A stretch of DNA of 64,000 nucleotides, from positions 1 to 64,000 of the forward strand of contig CAIQAB010000023.1 in NCBI GenBank assembly GCA_903869675.1. Direction: 5' to 3'. Made by a program: the position numbers and the translations under genes. The notes under the pieces were generated by a model. It saw only the letters and a list, made by a program, of their open reading frames with translations, was not told where the DNA came from and ran no database searches. This document shows, one piece after another, positions 8,354 through 16,547 of the stretch (position 1 is the stretch's first letter; each line of letters starts with the position of its first letter). The stretch comes from an uncultured Verrucomicrobiota bacterium (GTDB lineage: Bacteria; Verrucomicrobiota; Verrucomicrobiia; Opitutales; Opitutaceae).

Positions 8354-9679
8354 ATGGTTTCCCAGACTCCTCATCTTACCGGACCCGCCCCGGCCCCCAA
8401 TGTCGCCGCTATCCGCTACGAGCTGATCACCCTCGGCGACGAGCTGCTCCTCGGCCTGACGGCCAACAGCCACCTGACCTTCATCGGGGCCGCCTTGGGC
8501 CGGCGAGGTGCAAGCCTGACCAGAAATGTCACCATCACCGACGAGGCTGGCGCCATCGCCGACCAGTTCCGCGAGAGCTGGGCGCGCAGCGACGTGGTCA
8601 TCACCACCGGAGGGCTAGGCCCCACCTGCGACGACCGCACCCGTGAGGTCATCGCCGGCGTGCTGGGCCAGGACCTGGTCTTCGAACCAGCCGTGCTGGC
8701 GGATATCGAGGCGCGTTTCGCCCGGCTCGGACGCAAGATGACCGACAACAACCTGAAGCAGGCCTACCGTTTTTCCCGCGGCGAGATCCTGCCCAACGCG
8801 AATGGCACCGCGCCCGGCCTGTGGGTGGAACAAGACGGCAAACTTCTCGTGATGCTGCCCGGCCCGCCCAACGAACTCCACCCGATGTTCACCGAGCAGG
8901 TCCTGCCTCGGCTGGCCGAGCGCGGTCTGGTGGCGCGGCGCGAAGCCTACGTCCAGATCCGCACCGCTGGTATCGGCGAGAGCGCGTTGGAAATGCGTCT
9001 GCAACCGCTGCTCGCTCCACACGGAGCGGCCCTGAACATCGCTTTTTGCGCCCATCAGGGCCAGGTGGATGTGCGCCTCAGCTCGCCCGACGGCACACGG
9101 GATGAAGCCGGGCTGGAAGCCATCGCAAAGGATTGCGCGACGCTACTGGGCGACGACTTCGTCTGCTACGGACACGACTCGCTGGCCAAGGTGTGCGCCG
9201 ACCTCTTGCGGGCAGGTGAACACACCCTCGCGGTAGCCGAGACCGCGACCGGCGGATTGCTGGCAAATTGTTTTACCGATATCGTCGGCGCCTCGAAGTT
9301 TTTTGCCGGCGGCTGCGTGTGCTACTCGAACGAATCGAAGATGCAGCTGCTCGACGTGCCCGAAGACCTTCTGCTCCAGCACGGCGCGGTCTCAGCAGAG
9401 AACGCCGTGGCGATGGCAGCCGGCGTGGCCGAGCGACTGGGCGCAGACTACGGCCTGGCAGTTACGGGCTTCGCCGGCCCCTGTGGCGGCACCCGGGAAA
9501 ACCCGGTCGGCACAATCTACCTCGCCCTTTATACTCCCGGCGGAGTATGGTCGCGCCGCCTCAGCCAGTCCGGGCCACGCGGCGCGGTGAAACAACGCGC
9601 GGTCAACGGCGCGCTCGACTGGCTGCGCCGCGAGCTGGTCCGCGGCAAACGCGGCGGCTCCCGGCCGCCCAGCGGCTAA
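8354..9679 (+). CDS. cinA: CinA-family protein (competence/damage-inducible; nicotinamide-nucleotide amidase type)
   Basis: This is a two-domain CinA. The N-terminal molybdopterin-binding-like domain carries GDELLLG and TTGGLGPTCDDRT. The C-terminal domain (AETATGGLLANCFTDIVGAS, VTGFAGPCGG, NPVGTIYLAL) resembles the NMN deamidase domain PncC. Family members recycle NMN and hydrolyse ADP-ribose. The ATG at 8354 gives 441 residues; a GTG at 8336 is an alternative, with a GGAAAG 10-16 nt before it. It diverges from uvrC with only 20-38 nt between the starts, so the promoters must overlap, which is suggestive given the DNA-damage association of some cinA genes. Confidence 0.9.
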   Translation: MVSQTPHLTGPAPAPNVAAIRYELITLGDELLLGLTANSHLTFIGAALGRRGASLTRNVTITDEAGAIADQFRESWARSDVVITTGGLGPTCDDRTREVIAGVLGQDLVFEPAVLADIEARFARLGRKMTDNNLKQAYRFSRGEILPNANGTAPGLWVEQDGKLLVMLPGPPNELHPMFTEQVLPRLAERGLVARREAYVQIRTAGIGESALEMRLQPLLAPHGAALNIAFCAHQGQVDVRLSSPDGTRDEAGLEAIAKDCATLLGDDFVCYGHDSLAKVCADLLRAGEHTLAVAETATGGLLANCFTDIVGASKFFAGGCVCYSNESKMQLLDVPEDLLLQHGAVSAENAVAMAAGVAERLGADYGLAVTGFAGPCGGTRENPVGTIYLALYTPGGVWSRRLSQSGPRGAVKQRAVNGALDWLRRELVRGKRGGSRPPSG

Positions 9680-9912
9680 AACAACCTGTCGCGGGGCGGA
9701 TCTTTCGCGCCCCCTCAAGGCTACGGGGCCACCTTCTGCTCGGTCATGGACGCAGTGCGCCTCAAACAGGCCCCGGCAGCTCGATTGCGCCCGATTGGTG
9801 CGCAGCGCAAAATCCCTTCCGCAACAGCCCACCCCTTTGTCCAAGCCGACGGCGCTCGCCGCCGAAAAAAGCACCGGGCGGAGATATGGTTCACCCGGCG
9901 GCAGACGGGAGA
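9680..9912. other. Convergent gap between cinA and purC
   Basis: The gap is 233 bases between two stop codons. A GC-rich hairpin GGGGCG/CGCCCC (9693-9698 with 9708-9713) lies just after cinA and has no following T-run, so it is at best a weak terminator. No coding frame, tRNA or known structured RNA was recognised. Confidence 0.35.
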
Positions 9913-10827
9913 TTAACCCATCAAATTGCGCAGGGCTTGAAGATACTTTTCACGGGTGCGGGCAATGACATCGGCGGGCAACGCGGGCGCGGGCGGACGC
10001 TGGTCCCAGCTGAGAGTGAGCAGGTGGTCGCGCACAAACTGTTTGTCGTAGCTCGGGGGCGAGCAGTCGGGCCGATAGCCTGCGGCCGGCCAGTAACGCG
10101 AGGAATCGGGCGTCAACACCTCGTCGATCAACACGAGCCGGCCCTCGGCATCCGTGCCGAACTCAAACTTGGTGTCGGCCAGAATCATGCCCGCCCGCGC
10201 CGCGGTGTCGTGGCCCAATAAATACAGAGCGAGGCTGGTCTCTTTGACCCGAGCGTAGACTTCTGAACCAACAATGGCTTCGCCGCGGATGTCGTCGATG
10301 GCCTCGTCATGCTGCCCCTTGGGGGCCTTGGTCGTGGGGGTAAACAGCGGCGCGGGCAGGCGGTCCGCTTGGCGCAGACCGGCGGGCAAGCGATGGCCGC
10401 AGACCTCGCCGGTTTTTTGATACGAAGCCCAGCCACTGCCGACAAGATAGCCGCGCACCACGCACTCGATGGCCAGAGGACGAAGCTTGCGCACGATCAT
10501 GCTGCGCAGCCGCAAGTCAGGATCGGTAATGCCGCGGCGGTCAAATTCGCCGGCCTGATCCGGCAGGAGATGATTCTCGATTACCTCGGCAGTGCGGGCA
10601 AACCACCACAGACTGAGCTGGGTCAGGAGGATGCCCTTGCCCGGAATGCCGTCGGGCAGGATGACGTCGAAGGCCGAGAGCCGGTCCGTCGCGACCAACA
10701 GAAGGGCATCGCCGAGGTCGAAGATCTCGCGGACCTTGCCCGAGGCCACGCGGGGAAAAGGCAGGCCGTCGATGGCGGTCCGGGCTTGGGTCGGCAGGGC
10801 GGCGGCGATCTGTTCGGCGGTCAACAT
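9913..10827 (-). CDS. purC: Phosphoribosylaminoimidazole-succinocarboxamide synthase
   Basis: SAICAR synthase joins CAIR and aspartate with ATP in purine synthesis. The chosen ATG (complement of 10825-10827) gives 304 residues, similar to the longer eukaryote-like PurC/ADE1 forms. Motifs include GKVREIFDLGDALLLVATDRLSAFD split over the ATP site, ECVVRGYLVGSGW, ILADTKFEFG and IDEVLTPDSSRYW. A 68-codon upstream extension in the same frame is Arg-rich, overlaps the transporter gene and is rejected. The upstream same-strand transporter gene is 65 nt away. No other pur genes are in the window. Confidence 0.95.
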   Translation of the reverse strand: MLTAEQIAAALPTQARTAIDGLPFPRVASGKVREIFDLGDALLLVATDRLSAFDVILPDGIPGKGILLTQLSLWWFARTAEVIENHLLPDQAGEFDRRGITDPDLRLRSMIVRKLRPLAIECVVRGYLVGSGWASYQKTGEVCGHRLPAGLRQADRLPAPLFTPTTKAPKGQHDEAIDDIRGEAIVGSEVYARVKETSLALYLLGHDTAARAGMILADTKFEFGTDAEGRLVLIDEVLTPDSSRYWPAAGYRPDCSPPSYDKQFVRDHLLTLSWDQRPPAPALPADVIARTREKYLQALRNLMG

Positions 10828-10892
10828 GGGGGCGGATGTTCCCGCCCACGCTTCGCCGCCGTCGAGCCGAAAGCGGCAGGCCCCGCCAGTCC

Positions 10893-11828
10893 TCAGAACG
10901 TCACCAACGCGATGGCGGCGAACATCAGGACGGCACCGACTAGACGGCGGCGGAAAACACCGGGCGGCAGTTTCCGCTCGCCCGCTGTGCCGAGCCAACC
11001 GCCGAGTAGGCCGACCGCGAGCACGCTCCACAGCCCGCGTGTGCTGTAGAGGATGTTCGCCGCCGTGGCGCGGCCGTAGTTACCCATCGTCCAAGCCATA
11101 CCCGAGGCCTGCACCGCCAGCAGCACCGCCCCGGGCAGGAGCCAGGGCCAGGCGGCGGCCGGCAAAGTCCGCAGCGGGGCGTGGAAAAACGGGATCAGTC
11201 CGAAGGACAACAAAGCCACGGCGCCGAAGGCCAGGGGCAGGAAACGCCCCGGCCCCCACTCCGGAGTAAAACGCTGCACCAACACGTCGGCGAGGGCGAA
11301 AGCGAGGGCGGCCAGCGCGGCCAGCAGCACGACACGGCGCGGGTGGGGCGCGTTGTCAGCGGGTTTTACGGGAACGAGGCCGGACGCACCGCGCGGCACC
11401 CACTGGAGCAGGATCACGGCGGCGGTCGCGCAGGCCGCGGCGACCCACCATGCTGGCCGGACCGCATCCGTAAGGAGCAGCGAACTGGCAGACGCGACGA
11501 AAAGGATTTTTAGGCCCAGCACCGGAGTGGCGAGCGATACATCCCCGGCGAGCGCGGCAAAGGTGAAGACTTGGCCCACGAAAAACAGCGCCGCGAATAG
11601 CAAAGGTTGCCACAGGTGCGCCAGGTCGATTGGTTGGCCGCCGAGAGCCCAGAGCGGGGCGAAACACAGGCCCATGGCCAGGTTTGAGATGAACGCGGTG
11701 CGCCAAAGACCGACGCCATGGGCGGAGGCGCGTTTCACCAACAGAACGGCGACGACATAGCCAAAGCCGCTGGCCAGCGGCAGCAAGGTGGCCGCAAGCG
11801 GCGCAGTGGCGGAAACGGCGGCGGCCAA
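10893..11828 (-). CDS. EamA/DMT-superfamily membrane transporter
   Basis: About 311 residues with some ten hydrophobic helices in two repeated halves, as in drug/metabolite transporters of the EamA type. The second half ends with NILYSTRGLWSVLAVGLLGGWLG, a typical helix pair. Many relatives export metabolites, and the substrate is unknown. The first available start is TTG at 11828. The frame stays open further upstream through a run of nine G (11834-11842) into the end of the RNase gene, so the true start is uncertain. It lies 65 nt after the RNase E/G gene and 65 nt before purC, all leftward. Confidence 0.75.
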   Translation of the reverse strand: MAAAVSATAPLAATLLPLASGFGYVVAVLLVKRASAHGVGLWRTAFISNLAMGLCFAPLWALGGQPIDLAHLWQPLLFAALFFVGQVFTFAALAGDVSLATPVLGLKILFVASASSLLLTDAVRPAWWVAAACATAAVILLQWVPRGASGLVPVKPADNAPHPRRVVLLAALAALAFALADVLVQRFTPEWGPGRFLPLAFGAVALLSFGLIPFFHAPLRTLPAAAWPWLLPGAVLLAVQASGMAWTMGNYGRATAANILYSTRGLWSVLAVGLLGGWLGTAGERKLPPGVFRRRLVGAVLMFAAIALVTF

Positions 11829-11893
11829 GGGGCGGGGGGGGGTCCCGCCGCCGCTGCCGGTCAGGGCATTGGCGGCGGGAACCAGCCGGGGGA

Positions 11894-13690
11894 TCAGCGA
11901 TACTCCTCGGCGGTGAGGGCGTTGATGATCTTGAAGTTCTCCACGTGGTAGCTCGGATCGGCGCGGAAGGCCAGTTTGACGCCGTATTCGCGCTCCATGC
12001 GGACCAGCAGGTTGGCGTCCTCGCTGCGCAGACGCTCGAGGATGCCGGGGTGAACCATGACGCGCAGGTTATATTCCTTGCCGTCCTGCCGGGCGACGAG
12101 GCGGCGGATGACGGCGCTGAGCTTGCGCTGGAGCTCGACCGACATGGTGGTGGCGCTCTTCACGATGCCGCGGCCACGGCAGTAAGGGCAGTCAACGTAG
12201 AGGTTGCTCGTGAGGCTCTCCTGCTGGCGCTGGCGGGTCATCTGCAGAATGCCGAGCTGCGAGATGGGCAGGATGTGGTTCTTGGCTTTGTCCTCGGCCA
12301 TGGCCTCGCAGAGCTTCTCGTAAACGCCGTTGCGATGGCGGCGCTCCTTCATGTCGATGAAGTCGATGATGATGAGGCCGCCGAGGTTGCGCAGGCGGAT
12401 CTGGCGGGCGGCCTCGACGGCGGCCTCCAGATTCACGGAGTAGATGACGTTCTTCTCGTCGCTCGACTTGTTCTTGTGCGAGCCGGTGTTCACATCGATG
12501 GCAATGAGCGCCTCGGTCTCGTCGATGATGATCTCGCCACCGCTGGGCAGGGCGACCTTGCGCTGGTAGGTCTGCTCGATCTGGCGCTCGATGTTGAAGC
12601 GTTCGAAAATCGGGATGCTGTTCTGGTAGAGGGCGATCTTGCCCTTAGAGCGCTGGCTGATCTGGGCGACGGAGGCCTGGCAGCGGACGTGGTCCTCGGG
12701 GTTGTCGATAAGCACGCGGTCGACCTCCTCGGTGAGGAAATCGCGCACGGTGCGCTCGACGATGTCGGGCTCCTGATAAAGAGGGAGCGGGGCGCGCTGG
12801 GTGTTGAGCTTGGCCTGGATGTCGGCCCAGGTCTTGAGCAGGATGTGGAGATCGCGGACGAAATAGACGGAGCGTTTACCCTCGCCGGCGGTGCGCACGA
12901 TCACGCCCATGCCCTCGGGGATGGTCAGGCCGTTGAGCATCTCGCGCAGGCGGGCGCGTTCCTTGGGATCCTCGATCTTGCGGGAGATGCCGCAGGAATC
13001 GGAGAACGGCGTCAGCACAAGGTAACGGCCGGGCAGGGAGAGATTGGTGGTGGTGCGCGGCCCCTTGGTCCCGATGGGGCCCTTGGTCACCTGAATGACG
13101 ATCTCGGAGCCGGGCGGGTAGAGCTGGGGGATGTCCTTGACGGTGGGCTCCTGGCCGGGGGGCAGGGCGTTTTTCTTTTTGTTCACGCGCACGACCTCGA
13201 CCGAGGAGTCGGTGGCGGCGGGCAGCATGTCCCAATAGTGCAGAAAGGCGTTCTTGGAGTAGCCGATGTCGACGAAGGCGGCCTTGAGGCCGGGGTCCAG
13301 GTTCTTGACCCGGCCTTTAAAGATGCCGCCCACCATGCGGTCGGCGTCGTGGCGCTCGATCTCGAACTTCTCCAGCACGCCGTCGACGAGCAGGGCGACG
13401 CGTTTTTCCAGCGGCTCGCTGTTGATGATGAGTTCGCGGAATGACGTTTTCTCCTTCTTAAAGACGGACAGAATCTTCTGGAGCAGCGGCCGCTGCCTAG
13501 AGCGTTCCTGGGCGCCGGCCTTCAGCTCGGCGCGGTCCACGGGCTCGGCTTCGACTTCGTCGGGGGGTTGGGCGAGTTCTTCGTCGAGGCTCTGGGGGGC
13601 ATGGGAAGACGAGGCGGGGGGCGCGTCGTCGCGGTCATCCTCGGGATAGGGCTCGCGCTCGGGCGAATCGGGGGGGGTGCGGTCGTTCAT
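11894..13690 (-). CDS. rng: Ribonuclease E/G family endoribonuclease
   Basis: At 598 residues this is a catalytic-core enzyme without the long scaffold tail of E. coli RNase E. Residues 1-95 are a Pro/Glu/Asp-rich extension. The S1 RNA-binding domain starts near 120 ([19 protein letters not shown]). The metal-binding aspartates sit in AIDVNTGSH (about 398) and IIIDFIDM (about 441), and the Zn-link cysteines in CPYCRGRG (about 500). The enzyme cuts single-stranded RNA at 5'-monophosphate ends in rRNA maturation and mRNA decay. It follows rodA, as rng often follows cell-shape genes, with 105 nt between them. RNase E versus G naming is not decided by the sequence. Confidence 0.93.
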   Translation of the reverse strand: MNDRTPPDSPEREPYPEDDRDDAPPASSSHAPQSLDEELAQPPDEVEAEPVDRAELKAGAQERSRQRPLLQKILSVFKKEKTSFRELIINSEPLEKRVALLVDGVLEKFEIERHDADRMVGGIFKGRVKNLDPGLKAAFVDIGYSKNAFLHYWDMLPAATDSSVEVVRVNKKKNALPPGQEPTVKDIPQLYPPGSEIVIQVTKGPIGTKGPRTTTNLSLPGRYLVLTPFSDSCGISRKIEDPKERARLREMLNGLTIPEGMGVIVRTAGEGKRSVYFVRDLHILLKTWADIQAKLNTQRAPLPLYQEPDIVERTVRDFLTEEVDRVLIDNPEDHVRCQASVAQISQRSKGKIALYQNSIPIFERFNIERQIEQTYQRKVALPSGGEIIIDETEALIAIDVNTGSHKNKSSDEKNVIYSVNLEAAVEAARQIRLRNLGGLIIIDFIDMKERRHRNGVYEKLCEAMAEDKAKNHILPISQLGILQMTRQRQQESLTSNLYVDCPYCRGRGIVKSATTMSVELQRKLSAVIRRLVARQDGKEYNLRVMVHPGILERLRSEDANLLVRMEREYGVKLAFRADPSYHVENFKIINALTAEEYR

Positions 13691-13791
13691 GGCGGGTGTG
13701 GTCCTGTGTTTCGGGTTGGACGGGGCACCCTGGTGCGCAAGCGGAGGCGCAGGAAATTCCGGTCGGGAGGTCGGAGGCGCGGGAAAGGTTC

Positions 13792-13807
13792 AGTTTCACG
13801 TGAAATC
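13792..13807. promoter_or_regulatory. parS-like palindrome at rodA stop codon
   Basis: AGTTTCACGTGAAATC matches the ParB site TGTTTCACGTGAAACA at 13 of 16 positions, with the central 12 bases intact. It covers the rodA stop. Because part of it is coding, chance cannot be excluded. The window's stronger site in mnmG supports the reading. Confidence 0.4.
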
Positions 13808-15022
13808 CTTTCTGAAGCGATAGACGCTCTGGACGAGTCCTTGCAGCAAACAACAACTGAGCACGAAGGAGCCACCGTAGCTGATGAAGGGAAGCGGTAT
13901 GCCCGTGATGGGCACGAGGCCGATCGTCATCGCGATATTCACGAACACATGCACGGCGAACAGGACCGTAACCCCGACGGCAAGCAGAGTGCCGAAGCGG
14001 TCGCGGGCGAGTCCGGCGATGCGGATGCCATTGAACAGGACGATGCCAAAAAGGCCTAGCACGGTGAGACTTCCCAAAAATCCCTTCTCCTCGGCGATGA
14101 CGGAGAAGATAAAATCATTATGCGCGACGGCGCGCGGCAGGTAGCCCAACTGGGCCTGCGTGCCCTCGGTCCAGCCCTTGCCGGTCAGGCCGCCGCTGCC
14201 GACTGAGATGAGCGACTGGCGCTGGTTCCAGCCTATGCCCATCGGGTCGATCTTGTCCGGAGCGATAAAGCTGACGATCCGGTTGCGCTGGTAATCCTTC
14301 AGCGGAATCCACGAGACCGCCTCGTAACGGCCGCGATCCTTTTGGTAGGACATCTTGTTTGCGTCCATGAAGTTCATGTAGCGCCCCATGTCCCACGAAA
14401 CCACTGCCACGAGGATCGTAAACGCGCCGAGCGCCCCCGCGAAAAAGCGGGTCGAAAGCCGGGAAACGTAGAGCATGGAAAAAACCATGGGGGGCAGAAC
14501 GATGGCCGACTTGAGGTCCGGCTGGAGCAGAATGAGCAACATGGGCCCGCCCGCCGCAAGGGCCAACTTCCCCAAAGTGCCCAAGGATTGGCGGATGGAC
14601 CCCAAACGCGCCCCGACTAGAAGCGACGCGGTGGCAAACAAGACCGCCGCCTTGGCCGGCTCGCTCGGCTGCACCGCCAGGATCCCGAGGTCCAGCCACC
14701 GCTGCGCCCCGTAGCGCTCCTGCCCCACCCCGGGCAGCAAGACCAAGATCAACAACAACAAGCACGCCAGGTAGAACCAGTGCCAGACGCTCAGCCAGAA
14801 GCGGTAATCGACCAGCGAGACGACCAGGTAGACGCCCGCGCCCGCCCCGAGCCAGACGAGTTGGTTGATCCAGTTGGAAAGGGTAGTGGAAAACTGCGCC
14901 GAGTAGATGAAAGCCACCCCGATCGCGCTCAGCCCCGCGAGGGCCAGCGGCGTCCACGGATCCCAGCGCTCGCGCGTGCTGGTCTTGAAGACACTGAGGT
15001 AGGCGCTGGCGTCGCTGAGCAT
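13796..15022 (-). CDS. rodA: Rod-shape determining SEDS glycosyltransferase RodA
   Basis: The 408-residue membrane protein belongs to the FtsW/RodA/SpoVE family, which polymerises lipid II glycan strands. It has about ten transmembrane helices and the conserved stretches QPSEPAKAA, LLQPDLKSAIVL, GSGGLTGKGW, HNDFIFSVIAEEKGF and the C-terminal ITGIPLPFISYGGS. The ATG complementary to 15020-15022 was chosen; a 39-codon upstream extension is not family-like. The expected partner PBP2 (mrdA) and mreBCD are not in the window. The stop codon overlaps a CACGTG palindrome resembling parS. Confidence 0.94.
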   Translation of the reverse strand: MLSDASAYLSVFKTSTRERWDPWTPLALAGLSAIGVAFIYSAQFSTTLSNWINQLVWLGAGAGVYLVVSLVDYRFWLSVWHWFYLACLLLLILVLLPGVGQERYGAQRWLDLGILAVQPSEPAKAAVLFATASLLVGARLGSIRQSLGTLGKLALAAGGPMLLILLQPDLKSAIVLPPMVFSMLYVSRLSTRFFAGALGAFTILVAVVSWDMGRYMNFMDANKMSYQKDRGRYEAVSWIPLKDYQRNRIVSFIAPDKIDPMGIGWNQRQSLISVGSGGLTGKGWTEGTQAQLGYLPRAVAHNDFIFSVIAEEKGFLGSLTVLGLFGIVLFNGIRIAGLARDRFGTLLAVGVTVLFAVHVFVNIAMTIGLVPITGIPLPFISYGGSFVLSCCLLQGLVQSVYRFRKDFT

Positions 15023-15247
15023 GGGTGACGGGCAAACTCCACGCGGAGCGCCCCGGGCGCAAGTGCGGGTTGAAGGGCGGGATACCTTTCCGTGATGACC
15101 TTCTCGGCCGCCAGCGGATCCACGATCAATTAAATCCATTCATCTTACTGGATGAATTCGGGTAGGTTTACGGACTACATTAAAAAACATCAAAAATATT
15201 CGGGTAACTACTTATCTAAATCGTAGCCGATAACCTAAAATTTAAAC
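15023..15247. promoter_or_regulatory. Divergent intergenic region upstream of rodA
   Basis: The 225 bases separate the start codons of rodA (leftward) and a small secreted-protein gene (rightward). The part from 15128 on is AT-rich and contains a 7-bp inverted repeat ATTCATC/GATGAAT (15138-15144 and 15151-15157) with a 6-nt spacer. It probably holds promoters for both genes. I could not assign -35/-10 boxes. Confidence 0.35.
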
Positions 15248-15610
15248 ATGCACAGCACCCCGCGCTTAACCTTGGCCATATTGTCCTGCGTCTGCGTTTC
15301 CGCTTCTTCGTTGAATGCGGCGGACGCTCTTGTCTCTCCCCTGTCGGCTCGTTCGGACCTTGCCCTTGCCGAAACCGCCGAAGCCCGGGCGGATGACGCG
15401 CTACTGGAACTGAAATCGCAGGGCGGCAAATCCGCCTCCAGCGACACGCTGGCCGCCGCTCACGAACGCATCCTCCTGGCCCGCGCCGCCACCCGCACGA
15501 TGTCGGCGGCGCGCAGCGTGCCCTTATCGACCCGCGAAGGGGTTATCCAAATGGAGCCGTCGGGATCGAGGATGGAGAGATTTCCCCCCGAGGTCGTCGT
15601 CATGTGGTAG
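15248..15610 (+). CDS. Small secreted protein, 3' part overlapping an antisense aldolase remnant
   Basis: A 120-residue frame begins with a clear signal peptide (MHSTPRLTLAILSCVCVSASSLNAA). An Ala/Glu-rich helical segment follows to about residue 83 (LAAAHERILLARAA). From there to the stop the DNA is the reverse complement of a class II aldolase gene start (15490-15675). The last 37 or so residues are therefore probably not native, and the original gene may have been cut by a rearrangement. I do not recognise the N-terminal family. Expression as a short periplasmic peptide remains possible. Confidence 0.4.
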   Translation: MHSTPRLTLAILSCVCVSASSLNAADALVSPLSARSDLALAETAEARADDALLELKSQGGKSASSDTLAAAHERILLARAATRTMSAARSVPLSTREGVIQMEPSGSRMERFPPEVVVMW

Positions 15611-15675
15611 CGGTAGATGCGGTCCATCGTCGCCACCAACTCGTCGCGCGGATGCTGCCAATTCTGGGTGTCCAT
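15490..15675 (-). pseudogene. 5' fragment of a class II aldolase/adducin-family gene
   Basis: On the minus strand, the frame from the ATG complementary to 15673-15675 reads [13 protein letters not shown], then [16 protein letters not shown], then WITPSRVDKGTL and DIVRV. This is the N-terminal part of L-fuculose-phosphate/rhamnulose-phosphate-type aldolases, including the SGGNLS phosphate-binding loop. Similarity stops after about 62 residues. The frame then runs into Arg/Ala-rich residues and a stop at 15460, without the zinc histidines of the catalytic domain. It cannot encode an active aldolase. The fragment is fused tail-on to the upstream secreted-protein gene. Confidence 0.65.
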
Positions 15676-15847
15676 GCGGACGAGTTTCCCCGGTTTGTGC
15701 CGGTCGGTCAAAACCTTGCCAATCCACGCCCCGGCTTGGCCAAAAAACGCCCTCGCCACCCGCGCCTTGGCAACTTTCGCCGGCAGGCGCGGTCGGATTC
15801 GACACCGCACCTCCCCCACTCCACTCTTATTTTTCCGCTCCCTACCC

Positions 15848-16498
15848 ATGAAATCCACCACCCTCCTCCGTCGTCTGCTCGGCGTCTTCGCCCTCTCGCT
15901 CCTCGCCTCCCCCCTCGGCCTCGTCGCCGAAGAGGCCGCGCCCGCCGAGGCCAAACCCGCCGTCGTCGCGGCGCCCGCCACGACCGCTCCTGCCGCCCTC
16001 ACCGACATCCGGATTGTAGTGAAAACCGCCAAGGGCGACATCGAGGCCGTCATCTATGCGTCAAAGGTCCCGATGACCGCCGCCAACTTCCTGAACCTCG
16101 CCAAACGCGGCTACTACGACGGACTGACCTTTCACCGCGTCATCCCCGATTTCATGATTCAGGGCGGCGATCCGCGCGGCAACGGCACCGGCGGTCCCGG
16201 CTACCAATTCGCTGACGAGTTCGACAAAACCCTCCGCCACAGCAAACCCGGCATCTTCTCCATGGCCAACGCCGGCCCGGGCACGAACGGCAGCCAGTTC
16301 TTCATCACTCACGTCGCCACCCCGTGGCTCGACGGCAAACACAGCGTCTTCGGTGCTGTCACCAAGGGCCAAGCCACGGTCAACGCCACCGCCAAGAGCG
16401 ACAAAATCCTGAAAATTGAGGTCCTCGACCCGACCGATGCCCTTTTCGCCGCCCAGGCCGAAAACCTGGCCAAGTGGAATGCCGTGCTGAAGAAATAA
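15848..16498 (+). CDS. Periplasmic cyclophilin-type peptidyl-prolyl isomerase
   Basis: The 216-residue protein starts at ATG 15848 with a signal peptide (residues 1-28). An Ala/Pro linker leads to the cyclophilin domain from about residue 55. Signature blocks are [30 protein letters not shown] (given in part), [13 protein letters not shown] and [10 protein letters not shown]. The catalytic Arg is in [13 protein letters not shown]. It assists folding of exported proteins by cis-trans isomerisation of prolyl bonds. An open frame extends upstream to 15617 but crosses the aldolase remnant and is not used. Confidence 0.92.
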   Translation: MKSTTLLRRLLGVFALSLLASPLGLVAEEAAPAEAKPAVVAAPATTAPAALTDIRIVVKTAKGDIEAVIYASKVPMTAANFLNLAKRGYYDGLTFHRVIPDFMIQGGDPRGNGTGGPGYQFADEFDKTLRHSKPGIFSMANAGPGTNGSQFFITHVATPWLDGKHSVFGAVTKGQATVNATAKSDKILKIEVLDPTDALFAAQAENLAKWNAVLKK

Positions 16499-16547
16499 TT
16501 TACTATCTCATGGGCATACCTTTACCCTAAGATTTATCCAGGGGGCA

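Noticed and set aside
9693-9713. Hairpin after cinA as a rho-independent terminator
   Set aside because: Stem of only six pairs, with no T-run.
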